From: Brumimicrobium sp964585545
Lineage (GTDB): Bacteria > Bacteroidota > Bacteroidia > Flavobacteriales_D > Crocinitomicaceae
NCBI GenBank assembly: GCA_964585545.1
Contig: CAZPDT010000013.1
Location: 46,085-110,084 of the forward strand
DNA: 64,000 nt
Direction of reading: 5' to 3'
A program made the translations under genes and the position numbers. The notes beneath the pieces are model-generated. The model saw only the letters and a program-made list of their open reading frames with translations, had not been told where the DNA came from and did not search any database. The stretch's first letter is position 1, and each line of letters opens with the position of its first letter. Positions 25,045 through 33,413 of this stretch are shown piece after piece.

Positions 25045-25515
25045 AAGCTGAAAAGCCAGCCGCACATCATCGAGATTTTAAAATATATAGGATCACTTGT
25101 CGGTGTATTTGTTGGATGTTTATTAGCTCACAAAAATGAGAATGATAAGATAAAATATTCCGAATTACGTCAATTGAAAAGGAGTCTATATGTTTTGTTG
25201 GAAATTATTAACTCACTTCCAGGTGCATATAGAATTCCAGGGGTAGATAGAGACTTTAAGTATGAGAAAATTCATCTCAAAAAGGTCTATGAGAAAGTAT
25301 TAGGAAATATCTCCTCGCTATATTGTATCTCCTAGAAAGGATTTCCTAATCCATTGGAATTTAGAATGGATGAAAGAAATTTGCGATTTGGTACACATTG
25401 CCTGTTAATAAAGGATAATCAGTATTTTTTTGATAAGGTTAAATCAGAACTAAGAAAAAATAATTATGAATTCCAGTATGAGTTCGTTGAATATTATGAC
25501 AAGGAAAAATGTTAG
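25039..25515 (+). pseudogene. Hypothetical gene interrupted by one in-frame stop
   Basis: One frame runs from GTG at 25039 to a stop at 25513-25515, broken only by TAG at 25333-25335. Part 1 (98 residues) begins GKLKSQPHIIEILKYIGSLV and has one membrane segment (YIGSLVGVFVGCLLA) followed by KNENDK. Part 2 has an ATG at 25366 and 49 codons (DERNLRFGTHCLLIKDNQYF, later EFVEYYDKEKC). Composition is protein-like on both sides of the stop, so a single nonsense change in a protein of about 158 residues is the simplest view. Part 1 could also be a functional short protein. No family is recognised. It starts inside the attC-like palindrome and is followed by an inverted-repeat element. Confidence 0.5.
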
Positions 25516-25555
25516 TGTAGCTGTCTCAAAAAAGCAAACGCTGTAATAAAATAAT

Positions 25556-25670
25556 GGATGTTTCAAAAGTGTCGAAAATGCAAGGCATTGAAAATAAGAA
25601 CGAAATGAGCATACTAAAGTATGTGATTAAGTTCGATATTTGTCAATAACGCAGCAGTTTTGAGACATCC
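25556..25670. mobile_element. MITE-like inverted-repeat element, 115 bp
   Basis: The ends GGATGTTTCAAAA (25556-25568) and TTTTGAGACATCC (25658-25670) are inverted copies with one difference in 13. The centre contains CATACT-AA-AGTATG, so the whole segment can fold into a long interrupted hairpin. A further TGTCTCAAAA at 25523-25532 repeats the core of the terminal sequence in direct orientation. TGTCTCAAAA-type ends are common among transposase-encoding insertion sequences, so this is probably a non-autonomous relative. No transposase is present and no clear target-site duplication is seen. Confidence 0.6.
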
Positions 25671-25734
25671 ACATGAACTAAGTAACAAACTTAAAATAAA
25701 TTTGTGCTTGACTGGGTGCTCGTCATACAATCCC

Positions 25735-26136
25735 CTAATTCCCTAAAAGCCATTTTACCGCCCCTTCCTCTGAAGTAAACATTTTGAACTTGACCTTTGG
25801 GTTAAAGATTGTATTGTAACCATTCACAATGATTCTTGTTACGGGTGATTTGGTTATCATGGCCGCTTTAGTAGCAAAACAATCAAAGTGTTCATTCATA
25901 TATTCTAACGCTTCTTTATTGACTATTCCGGTGACATAAGTATTGTCGCACATATAGAGCCGAGGTTTTCCATCTGTAATATCAATAAATACTTCGAGAA
26001 GATCTTTAAAAACATCAATGTCATAATCTTTAAAAGTCGCTATATCAGGCCTAAAAGTTAAAATATTGTCAGATCTTAACTCTATCACCCCATACTTAAT
26101 TTCTTTCTCTTTCAATATTGTTGAATTTTCCTCCAT
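25735..26136 (-). CDS. STAS/SpoIIAA-like small protein (DUF7793-like)
   Basis: The protein is 133 residues from the chosen start MEENSTILKEKEIKYGVIEL. The rest reads as an alternating alpha/beta fold: NILTFRPDIATFKDYDIDVF, then FIDITDGKPRLYMCDN and the C-terminal FKMFTSEEGAVKWLLGN. Proteins of this shape in Bacteroidota resemble SpoIIAA-like or STAS domains, with the final helix of type EEAIKWL. A longer frame starts at 26253, but its first 39 residues are low-complexity and unlike the family. It sits next to the accessory scar, but its composition is like the core genes. Its role is unknown. Confidence 0.7.
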   Translation of the reverse strand: MEENSTILKEKEIKYGVIELRSDNILTFRPDIATFKDYDIDVFKDLLEVFIDITDGKPRLYMCDNTYVTGIVNKEALEYMNEHFDCFATKAAMITKSPVTRIIVNGYNTIFNPKVKFKMFTSEEGAVKWLLGN

Positions 26137-26335
26137 GTAATTAGGTACTATTATACGTAAGAAAAAAGAATATTCAATAAACAACGACAACAAATAGCTT
26201 AATGTGGTTTTTTTTTCGGTGAAACGACTTCTTTTCTCGGTGAACAACTGCAAAAAATCTCAACAGGCTGGTTGTTAGAATATTAAAAACTGTAAATAAT
26301 ACGTGCTATAATAAGCTTCACAATCAAAACAATAT

Positions 26336-26343
26336 TAATTTTG
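26336..26343 (+). promoter_or_regulatory. -7 element of the TIGR02757 gene
   Basis: TAATTTTG fits TAnnTTTG. It overlaps the TTG at 26341 that opens the longest frame, so the true start must lie further in, at the ATG at 26371. Confidence 0.5.
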
Positions 26344-26370
26344 GATCTATTTAAAACACCTCATTCTGTA

Positions 26371-27138
26371 ATGCAAAATCCATCTCAACTTTATTTTGAT
26401 GAAATTAAGGAGCTTTTAGAAATGAAAGTCCAAGAATTTAACACCGTTGATTTTATTCAAAACGACCCTGTCCTCCTTCCCCATCAATTTCAAAATAAAA
26501 AAGACATAGAAATTATAGGTTTTATTGTAGCCATTATTGCCTGGGGAAAAAGAAAAATGATCATTCAAAATGGAGAAAAACTCATCGCTTTGATGGAAGA
26601 AAATCCCTTTCAATTCGTAATGAATTATGAGACGGGCATGCTTTGTGAAAAAGCTTTTGTTCATCGCACATTCAATACTGTCGATCTCGACTATATTCTT
26701 AGAACATTGCAGTATTGTTATGCAAATCATCCTTCATTAGAGGAATGGTTTTTCCTGAATCACAATGAAAAGGGAATCAAAAATAGAATTCATAACTTTC
26801 GCAATATGTTTATGGCAATCCCTCATGAAAAACGCAGTGAAAAACACATTGCCAATCCTGTGAAAGGGTCGGCAGCAAAACGCATCAATATGTTTTTGAG
26901 ATGGATGGTCAGAAAAGATCCAAATGGTGTAGATTTTGGTTTGTGGAACAAGATATCTATGGAAGAACTTTATGTACCATTAGATGTTCATACGGGAAAC
27001 ACAGCAAGACAACTCGGATTAATTACAAGAAAACAAAATGACTGGAAAGCGTTAGAAGAATTGATGAACAACTTGCAAAAAATGGATCCAAAAGATCCTT
27101 GTAAGTACGATTTTGCTCTTTTTAACCTTGACTTATAA
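26371..27138 (+). CDS. TIGR02757 (DUF2400) family protein
   Basis: This 255-residue protein belongs to a family conserved in Bacteroidota and some other bacteria but without a known function. Recognisable parts are KELLEMKVQEFNTVDFIQND, then PVLLPHQFQNKKDIEIIGFI, AIIAWGKRKMIIQNGEKL, and SAAKRINMFLRWMVRKD, followed by DPNGVDFGLW and PLDVHTGNTARQLGL, and the end DPKDPCKYDFALFNLDL. The pattern of an HhH-like segment followed by VHTGN and a C-terminal P-D-P-x-KYDFALF has suggested a relation to DNA glycosylase folds, but this is not established. The start at 26371 is chosen over TTG at 26341, because the -7 promoter element covers the latter. Confidence 0.9.
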   Translation: MQNPSQLYFDEIKELLEMKVQEFNTVDFIQNDPVLLPHQFQNKKDIEIIGFIVAIIAWGKRKMIIQNGEKLIALMEENPFQFVMNYETGMLCEKAFVHRTFNTVDLDYILRTLQYCYANHPSLEEWFFLNHNEKGIKNRIHNFRNMFMAIPHEKRSEKHIANPVKGSAAKRINMFLRWMVRKDPNGVDFGLWNKISMEELYVPLDVHTGNTARQLGLITRKQNDWKALEELMNNLQKMDPKDPCKYDFALFNLDL

Positions 27139-27143
27139 AAGGG

Positions 27144-27563
27144 TTAATCTTCTTTTTCTCTTTTCTTGTCTACTTTCTTTTTCACTTTATCAAACCATTC
27201 ATTAAATTCATTGATTTGACTCCGTTTGATTTTAGGCTGCATAATTTTAAATCTTTTTTCTTTTGAAACAAAAACGTAAATACCTGATTTAAAATGTACT
27301 TTAGTTAAATCTTCAATATAAATTTTCTTATCTAGAAATGAATTCACTTTAATCCAATCATCAGAAATTTCAAAATATTTTTTTGAATATTGGTAGTAAA
27401 AATAAATTACAAATAAAATTCCAACGGCAATAAAAATATAAGGTTTATACCCAATTGAATCATCGATTTCTCTCGTATAAATCGCCCGTATGCCTAACCC
27501 AATCCATACAACGCCCATTATCAAATTTATAATGAGTTGTCTATTAGAATAAGAAAACTTCAT
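27144..27563 (-). CDS. Hypothetical membrane protein with PH-like tail
   Basis: This is a protein of about 139 residues with two adjacent membrane segments at about 10-25 and 38-54 (LIINLIMGVVWIGLGIRA and PYIFIAVGILFVIYFYY). A soluble beta-rich part follows (YFEISDDWIKVNSFLDKKIY, VHFKSGIYVFVSKEKRFKI), then a final amphipathic helix. Two TM helices followed by a small PH-like domain is a recurrent bacterial layout. The longest frame starts at 27602, but the first 13 codons add only a hydrophobic extension, so MKFSYSNRQL at 27563 is preferred. It converges with the TIGR02757 gene five bases away and is downstream of the SUI1 gene. Confidence 0.75.
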   Translation of the reverse strand: MKFSYSNRQLIINLIMGVVWIGLGIRAIYTREIDDSIGYKPYIFIAVGILFVIYFYYQYSKKYFEISDDWIKVNSFLDKKIYIEDLTKVHFKSGIYVFVSKEKRFKIMQPKIKRSQINEFNEWFDKVKKKVDKKREKED

Positions 27564-27613
27564 AACAATTATTTTTATACGAAAATAACATAAAATAAAC
27601 ACATAACACCAGT

Positions 27614-27952
27614 TTATCCTCCTTTTCGTTTTGTTTTATAACCTTTGTTATTCAGCAATTCAATAATTTTATCTCGAAATCCTCCCTGAATCAATATTTC
27701 TCCATTTTTTACAGTTCCGCCTACGCCACAAGCTGTTTTTAACTGCTTGCCTAGAACTTTTATATCCTCATCCGTTCCTATAAATCCTTCAATTAAAGTC
27801 ACCTCTTTTCCTTTCCTCTTTTTCCTATCTATCGAAACATATAAAAGTTGTTCCGCATTGGGAAGGGTTTCCTCTTCGGTGTTCTCTTCTTCATATTCAT
27901 AATCTGCATTGGTGCTGTACACCATTCCTCCTCTATTTTTTTGTTTTCCCAT
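27614..27952 (-). CDS. SUI1/eIF1-family translation factor (YciH-like)
   Basis: This 112-residue protein carries the eIF1 (SUI1) fold at about residues 38-110. The diagnostic stretch is RKKRKGKEVTLIEGFIGTDE, with DIKVLGKQLKTACGVGGTVK, NGEILIQGGFRDKI and a basic end GYKTKRKGG. Bacterial homologues such as YciH can inspect initiation complexes on the 30S subunit and discriminate against non-canonical starts. The acidic N-terminal extension (EYEEENTEEET) is common in Bacteroidota members. It follows the patatin gene by 15 bases and precedes the small membrane protein by about 50, all on the minus strand. Confidence 0.93.
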   Translation of the reverse strand: MGKQKNRGGMVYSTNADYEYEEENTEEETLPNAEQLLYVSIDRKKRKGKEVTLIEGFIGTDEDIKVLGKQLKTACGVGGTVKNGEILIQGGFRDKIIELLNNKGYKTKRKGG

Positions 27953-27967
27953 AGATATTATTGATTT

Positions 27968-30241
27968 TTATTTTTCATCCAACTTTAAGAGTCGCATCAA
28001 TCTGTTTTTAGCGTTCGTATTTCCCTCCGTAAATACCGCCCCTTTAATTTTTTCCTTTTCTCTTTTGGTCAGGTGCCAAGAGAGTGAAATTTTATCTTTA
28101 TAATTCTCTTTCAAATTAAAAGTAACTACATCAACATTGTAGCTCATTGACCGTACAGCAGCAGAATACAATTCATCTTGATTGTAATCTTGGACTCTTG
28201 GGAAGTTGCCATATACATTCCCAAAAGGTAAAAACAAGCGTTCAAATAAGCTTACTCTTTTGTATTTTCTTCCAAGAAGGTTCTTTTTCTTATCTCTGAT
28301 TTTCAAAATAATAACACCACTGGTATTTTCTTTGATCCATTTTCTTAAAGCAATTAAATAACGAATTGTTGTTTTTGTTCCATAATTGTCTCGGATTCCT
28401 GCATCCATAACCAGCATGGTCGGATTTGAAGGCATTGAAACCATAGGCATAATATAAGGAAATGAAGCATTCATTCGCAGTACAGAACTAAAACTTACAT
28501 CCAATGGATTTTCTTTTTTAAAATATTTTAAAAATTCGATATCCTCTATGGCTGGATTCAATCCAATCATTTCATTGAGCTTATCAGGTGCCTGCAAATA
28601 ACCCTGATGCTGAGCACTGATCAATAATCTCCGTCCATCATTTATAATAGTGGGGGTAAAAATCATCGTTGGAATTGTCCCCGACTGTTCTGCTTTGGTA
28701 TAAAATCCTAACGTTTCATCCAATGCTCCATCAAGATTAGAAATCAGCTCTTGCTCAAAAGCATAGCCACGATCTCTCAAATAAGTATTCCCTTTGATTT
28801 TAACTGTTCTAAAGCGGAAAAACAAATCATTTGTTGCCAATGAAAGCGATAATCGATTCAGTAAGTCTTTTGAAATGTTATCAATGTATTTTTCATTTTG
28901 ACGAGAAGCAATTTCCCCATTTTTTTCTTTTAAAATCAAGTCCCGGTAGTAAGCTGCTCCAATCATCCCTCCAGATGCGCCAGTAATCATTTGGATGTGC
29001 TGTGAAACTTTGTTGTTGCTTATACTGTCAACATATTGTAACACTTTAAATGTCCACATGGCACTTCTAGAACCTCCACCACTTGTATTTAAGATAATTA
29101 ATTTTGGTTTGTTTTGGGCCGTGTTTTTCTTCCAATTGGCGAGTGTTTTTACATAGTTTTCATAATCATTCTGGACAATTGAGTCGGAATACCTCATATC
29201 ATCTAAAGATTCAGAAGTATATTTTACCAAATCATCTTTATTGTAAGACATCCCAAAGGCATAACTTTCAAATTGAAAGAATTCAGTTTTTACACTTAAA
29301 TAATTAATGAAGAAAAAAGAAGCAAGAAGCAAGGGCAAAGTCCATTTTTTAAACCAAGAAAACAAAGCACTAAAAAGCATTATTATAACCGTTAAGAGCA
29401 TCATTATACTGACGCTTGCAGGTACTTGAAAAAACTGATAATCTTTAAAGAAACCAATGGATATATAGGAAATCACCAACAATACCTCAAATACGGAAGC
29501 ATTAATATGGTTTTGTGAGAAGACTTTATTTAAGATCTTATTATCGTAATGGCTTGCGCTTCTTGATTTCATAATTCGGAACCTTCTTCCAATATAATAA
29601 AATTGTTTTTCGCTTCCGGGTTTCGAGGATTTATACCACGCTTCTTGTCGGTGTAGAGTTGTTTGTATGTTGCTTAATTCAGCTTGAAAGTCTTCATGTT
29701 TTTTTCCTGTAATTTTAAACAGGTCCTTATTTGTAGGGATGAAGTAAAGCAACGCCAATAAAACAAACAGCACAACGCCCAACCACAAAAAAGCAACTTG
29801 TTGTAGGATTGTCGTAATTTCAACAAATTCCTGTCCTCTCTGAAATGCATAAATACTTATTGATAAATTAATCAAAAAAGCCAAAGGGATAAAACTATTG
29901 TTGATCATGAACTTATAGAAAGGTCTTGCTAAGGTGGCAATAAAAATATACCTAGATCCCAACTGGAAATAGCTGTAGAGGTGAAAAGCCATGATAAATC
30001 CTCCAATACTAACACCGAGCGAAAGAAAAGCAATGACAGAAGAAGAACCCAAGTAATCCGGTGAAAGAAACAAATAAGGAAGACCTAAACCAACCCCTAT
30101 ATCGTAGTTGATAACACCAAACAAAAAAGCCCAGAATAAAACCAGAATCAAGTTGTATTTAAGTTGTGAAAAAAAGAGGTGGATTGGAAAAAACATACCC
30201 ACTGCTTTAAAAAACTTAAATACCTTTTTCATCATCGACAA
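27968..30241 (-). CDS. Membrane-anchored patatin-like phospholipase
   Basis: This 757-residue protein has an N-terminal half with about eight hydrophobic segments and a C-terminal patatin-like lipase domain. The oxyanion motif GGGSRSAMW is near residue 385. The nucleophile motif GASGG (GxSxG) is near 422, and the partner Asp is in MDAGIRDNYG near 613. All catalytic elements are intact, so it should hydrolyse acyl esters at the membrane. The four-residue MSMM start could instead be ATG at 30232. The MAGxxDNYG-type end of the domain and the integral membrane half are shared by large uncharacterised Bacteroidota patatins. It lies between the arginase-family gene and SUI1. Confidence 0.9.
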   Translation of the reverse strand: MSMMKKVFKFFKAVGMFFPIHLFFSQLKYNLILVLFWAFLFGVINYDIGVGLGLPYLFLSPDYLGSSSVIAFLSLGVSIGGFIMAFHLYSYFQLGSRYIFIATLARPFYKFMINNSFIPLAFLINLSISIYAFQRGQEFVEITTILQQVAFLWLGVVLFVLLALLYFIPTNKDLFKITGKKHEDFQAELSNIQTTLHRQEAWYKSSKPGSEKQFYYIGRRFRIMKSRSASHYDNKILNKVFSQNHINASVFEVLLVISYISIGFFKDYQFFQVPASVSIMMLLTVIIMLFSALFSWFKKWTLPLLLASFFFINYLSVKTEFFQFESYAFGMSYNKDDLVKYTSESLDDMRYSDSIVQNDYENYVKTLANWKKNTAQNKPKLIILNTSGGGSRSAMWTFKVLQYVDSISNNKVSQHIQMITGASGGMIGAAYYRDLILKEKNGEIASRQNEKYIDNISKDLLNRLSLSLATNDLFFRFRTVKIKGNTYLRDRGYAFEQELISNLDGALDETLGFYTKAEQSGTIPTMIFTPTIINDGRRLLISAQHQGYLQAPDKLNEMIGLNPAIEDIEFLKYFKKENPLDVSFSSVLRMNASFPYIMPMVSMPSNPTMLVMDAGIRDNYGTKTTIRYLIALRKWIKENTSGVIILKIRDKKKNLLGRKYKRVSLFERLFLPFGNVYGNFPRVQDYNQDELYSAAVRSMSYNVDVVTFNLKENYKDKISLSWHLTKREKEKIKGAVFTEGNTNAKNRLMRLLKLDEK

Positions 30242-30275
30242 ATTGGAAACTAAAAATAATAAATTAAATCAGATT

Positions 30276-31238
30276 TTAACTATGGGTACGGATAAAATCT
30301 GCTACAAAATAAGCAAGAGTTTTGCCAACAATACGTTTTTCTTCCTCGTTGTTAGGTCCTCCCTCTGTCAGATGTAAATATGCAACCTTTTTAAGCTTTG
30401 CCATTCGAATAAGATACGCACGACCCAAATCAATAGGTATACCTACTGGAGAAGAAGCGCTGCTGGGCATATGCTCTATAGCATCCAAATCCAATTCAAT
30501 ACCTATGGGTTTATTGGCTGCTGAAAGAATGTCAAACCAAGTTGAAAAATCATCATAATAATTCCGGTCACCCAATATATACTGCTCATGAAATGTGTAA
30601 TAATGGTCGTCTTCAAGTAACTTGTTAAGAATCAACTGACTGTTGTAGCGTTGATGAAGTCCGAGTACATAATATTTATCGATTAACTTATTGTGAAAAG
30701 CATAAGAAAATGAGTTTCCAGAATGTCTTCCTTCAAGTGGACGATAATCTGCATGAGCATCTAAATTTACAACTTGAATAGGGTTTTGGTAACGGTCTGC
30801 AGAAAAATGAAGCAAAGGATATGCATTGTTATGTCCTCCTCCTATTATGATTGGGATTTGACCTTCTCCCACAAATGCTTTCAGTATTTCAAACAAGAAA
30901 GCATCTAATTCTTCTACTATAGGATATAAATCAGTATTAGGAATATTTTGTTGGGTTATTTTACCAAGTATATAAACTTCATCTCCCGCAAGTGTTTCAT
31001 TGGCTTGCATATTTAGAAACGTATTTAAAAAGGCAGAGAAGCCATTTTCTGCCCCAGGTCGACCCTTGTTCGCGCGTATCCCTACAGATTCTTCGACACC
31101 AATCACAACATATTTTGCACTTTCTTTATCGGAAAGTGACTGTCCAATTTTAATTTCACCATCCCGCTTTGAAGTCATGGATCGCAATTGACCTTGTTTA
31201 AATTTTTCAAAGACAAAATGTTTTGTGTTTTTAAGCAT
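30276..31238 (-). CDS. Arginase/formimidoylglutamase family hydrolase
   Basis: This is a 320-residue member of the ureohydrolase superfamily, which uses two manganese ions to cleave guanidino or formimino groups. Metal ligands are visible in order: His of IIGGGHNNAYP, Asp-His-Asp of NLDAHADYRP, and Asp-Asp of GIELDLDAIEHMPSSASSP. The last motif with SSASSPVGIP is closer to Bacteroidota formimidoylglutamase than to arginase, where one would expect DP-x-xAP. No histidine-degradation (hut) gene is nearby, so the substrate stays open. Its start is four bases from the YbgC gene's stop, so these minus-strand genes are likely an operon. Confidence 0.88.
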   Translation of the reverse strand: MLKNTKHFVFEKFKQGQLRSMTSKRDGEIKIGQSLSDKESAKYVVIGVEESVGIRANKGRPGAENGFSAFLNTFLNMQANETLAGDEVYILGKITQQNIPNTDLYPIVEELDAFLFEILKAFVGEGQIPIIIGGGHNNAYPLLHFSADRYQNPIQVVNLDAHADYRPLEGRHSGNSFSYAFHNKLIDKYYVLGLHQRYNSQLILNKLLEDDHYYTFHEQYILGDRNYYDDFSTWFDILSAANKPIGIELDLDAIEHMPSSASSPVGIPIDLGRAYLIRMAKLKKVAYLHLTEGGPNNEEEKRIVGKTLAYFVADFIRTHS

Positions 31239-31241
31239 AAC

Positions 31242-31670
31242 TTATTCTTTTAAATTGTGAATTAGTGAGACAAAATCTTCAGGAGGAGCAACAGGTTTTC
31301 TCGACTGACTGTTTATAAAAACGAGTGTTGTTTCCGCAGTAGCAATCAATTGACTATTTTCATTAAAAATTTCATACTCAAAATAGATTCGCACACCTTT
31401 TAATTGAATAATTTTTGTTTTAACGGTGAGGAGGTCATCGTAAAAAGCAGGACGAATATATTTCACGGTATAGTCAGACACTGGCAACATATACCCTCTG
31501 TTTTCCAATTCCTTATACGACATTCCATACCTTCCTAATGCTGCCACCCTACCCACTTCAAAGTATTGTGCATAATTGCCATAATAACAATAGCCCATTT
31601 GGTCAGTCTCTCCGTATCTTACACGAAGTTTTGTTTCAGTACAGTTTAAGATTTCTTTATTTTTTATCAT
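31242..31670 (-). CDS. YbgC/FadM-type acyl-CoA thioesterase
   Basis: This 142-residue hotdog-fold enzyme hydrolyses acyl-CoA or acyl-ACP thioesters. The active-site segment RVRYGETDQMGYCYYGNYAQ contains the catalytic Asp (ETDQMG) and the Y-xx-Y pattern of the 4-hydroxybenzoyl-CoA thioesterase group. It is followed by YFEVGRVAALG at the start of the central helix and KYIRPAFYDDLLTVKT. The gene is divergent from dnaA, with 309 bases between them, an arrangement common in Flavobacteriia. In proteobacteria ybgC belongs to the tol-pal cluster, which is not seen here. Confidence 0.92.
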   Translation of the reverse strand: MIKNKEILNCTETKLRVRYGETDQMGYCYYGNYAQYFEVGRVAALGRYGMSYKELENRGYMLPVSDYTVKYIRPAFYDDLLTVKTKIIQLKGVRIYFEYEIFNENSQLIATAETTLVFINSQSRKPVAPPEDFVSLIHNLKE

Positions 31671-31979
31671 TATTTTAAAATGAAATATGTCTAAAATTAC
31701 AAAAACTTATAGTATATTGTAAAACATTTAAAGATTATGACGAGCATCTTTATTTTGTTACGTGATTTTTGTCGAACAAAATAATATAATTTTTAAATTA
31801 TGAAAGTAATAAAGCATATTTTTTTAAATTATTTATAGATGTAAATTTTTTGTAAAAATCAATAGCTGAAGATTTTTTTTTTAACTTTTTTATCCAAATA
31901 TTTGCTTCACCAAAAAAACATTAGGATTTTGAAATAGAAAGATACAATTTTTAATTTTGCAATATATTAAACTAACTCA
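31671..31979. promoter_or_regulatory. thioesterase-dnaA intergenic region with dnaA promoter
   Basis: The region is very AT-rich. TAATTTTG at 31952-31959 with TTTG at 31928-31931 (20-base spacing) is the likely dnaA promoter. TTATCCAAA at 31890-31898 is one base from the DnaA box TTATCCACA and could allow autoregulation. I see only this one near-match, so the region does not look like a replication origin. Confidence 0.5.
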
Positions 31980-33413
31980 ATGAGCCAATTACATGAACAA
32001 AAATGGGACGCTTGCTTAAAGGTAATTAAAGACAATATTCCTTTACAAGCCTTTAAAACATGGTTTACACCTATTGAACCTGTAAAGTTGGAAGGAGACA
32101 TTCTAACGATACAAGTTCCTTCTCATTTTTTTTATGAATGGCTGGAACAACATTACATTGGATTACTGAAAAAGGTAATTAAGAAAGAATTGGGAGCCAA
32201 TGGTCGATTAGAGTACAGTATTATTATGGAAAGAAATACACCCAATTCTACGCCTTATACTGTACGTATTCCAACTTCTGGAAACGCATCGCTTAAAAAC
32301 AAGCCCGTTTCTGTCCCTTTAATGGTCAATAATCATGGTTCAATTCGCAACCCTTTTGTTATTCCAGGACTTAAAAAGATTGATGTTCAATCAAACCTTA
32401 ACCCCAGCTATTCAATAGAGAATTTTATTGAAGGAGATTGCAATCGTTTGGCAAGATCTGCTGGCTACGCTGTTGCAAACAAGCCTGGTGGAACCGCATT
32501 CAATCCCCTACTGATATACGGAGGAGTTGGTTTAGGGAAAACACATCTTGCACACGCAATAGGTATTGAAATTAAAAACAAATATCCCAAGAAAACCGTG
32601 CTTTATGTTCGATCTGAGGAGTTTGTTCATCAATTTATCGATTCAATAAAAAATGAAACTTCTAATGATTTCGTTCACTTCTACCAAATGATGGACGTGT
32701 TGATTATTGATGATGTTCAGTTTTTCTCAAGTAAAGAAAAAACACAAGATGTATTCTTTAATATTTTCAATCATTTGCACCAAAATGGAAAACAGATTAT
32801 TTTAACTTCAGATAAAGCACCTGTTGATATACAAGGCATGGAGCAACGGCTACTCAGTCGTTTGAAATGGGGATTGTCTGCCGATTTACATTCACCTGAT
32901 TTAGAAACAAGAATTGCAATAATTGAGAAGAAGATATATGGTAATGGGATCGAATTATCAAAAGAAGTTATTGAATATCTTGCATACAGTATCAACACCA
33001 ATGTCAGAGAAATTGAAGGTGCACTCAATTCTCTAGTCGCACAAGCATCGCTCAATAAAAAAGCCATTACTTTAGAGTTGGCGAAGAAAATGATTGATAA
33101 GTTTGTAAAAAATACTGCACGCGAAGTTTCTATAGAATACATTCAAAAAGTGGTGTGTGATTATTTTGATATTGAAATGGAGATTTTAAAATCAAAGACA
33201 AGAAAACGTGAAATTGTTCAGGCCCGACAAATTGCCATGTATTTTTCTAAGAAACTTACTAAATCTTCTCTGGCAAACATAGGCGCCCATTGCGGTGGAA
33301 AAGACCATGCTACAGTTTTACACGCCTGTAGAACAGTAAACAATTTGGCCGAAACAGACAAACAGTTTAAAGCTTACTTAAGTGATTTGGACAAAAAGCT
33401 TTCAGTTCAATAG
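31980..33413 (+). CDS. dnaA: Chromosomal replication initiator DnaA
   Basis: DnaA binds origin boxes, oligomerises with ATP and opens the duplex. The protein is 477 residues. Domain I (about 1-80) starts with HEQKWDACLKVIKDNIPLQA and FKTWFTPIEPVKLEG. The linker is short. The AAA+ domain has Walker A GGVGLGKTHL at about residues 181-190, Walker B VLIIDDVQFF near 240, and sensor motifs up to NTNVREIEGALNSLVAQA. Domain IV, the DNA-binding HTH, ends with the signature GGKDHATVLHACRTV. A promoter of the local type precedes it. No dnaN follows, as is usual in Bacteroidota. Confidence 0.98.
   Translation: MSQLHEQKWDACLKVIKDNIPLQAFKTWFTPIEPVKLEGDILTIQVPSHFFYEWLEQHYIGLLKKVIKKELGANGRLEYSIIMERNTPNSTPYTVRIPTSGNASLKNKPVSVPLMVNNHGSIRNPFVIPGLKKIDVQSNLNPSYSIENFIEGDCNRLARSAGYAVANKPGGTAFNPLLIYGGVGLGKTHLAHAIGIEIKNKYPKKTVLYVRSEEFVHQFIDSIKNETSNDFVHFYQMMDVLIIDDVQFFSSKEKTQDVFFNIFNHLHQNGKQIILTSDKAPVDIQGMEQRLLSRLKWGLSADLHSPDLETRIAIIEKKIYGNGIELSKEVIEYLAYSINTNVREIEGALNSLVAQASLNKKAITLELAKKMIDKFVKNTAREVSIEYIQKVVCDYFDIEMEILKSKTRKREIVQARQIAMYFSKKLTKSSLANIGAHCGGKDHATVLHACRTVNNLAETDKQFKAYLSDLDKKLSVQ

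Noticed and set aside
24815..25051. 78-codon plus-strand frame bridging the SRD5A end and the palindromic site
   Set aside because: The first part is a frame shadow of the SRD5A gene. The last part crosses the palindrome and gives no family.
31671..31979. Possible replication origin next to dnaA
   Set aside because: Only one near-match to a DnaA box is present and no repeat cluster. In this phylum the origin is often not beside dnaA.
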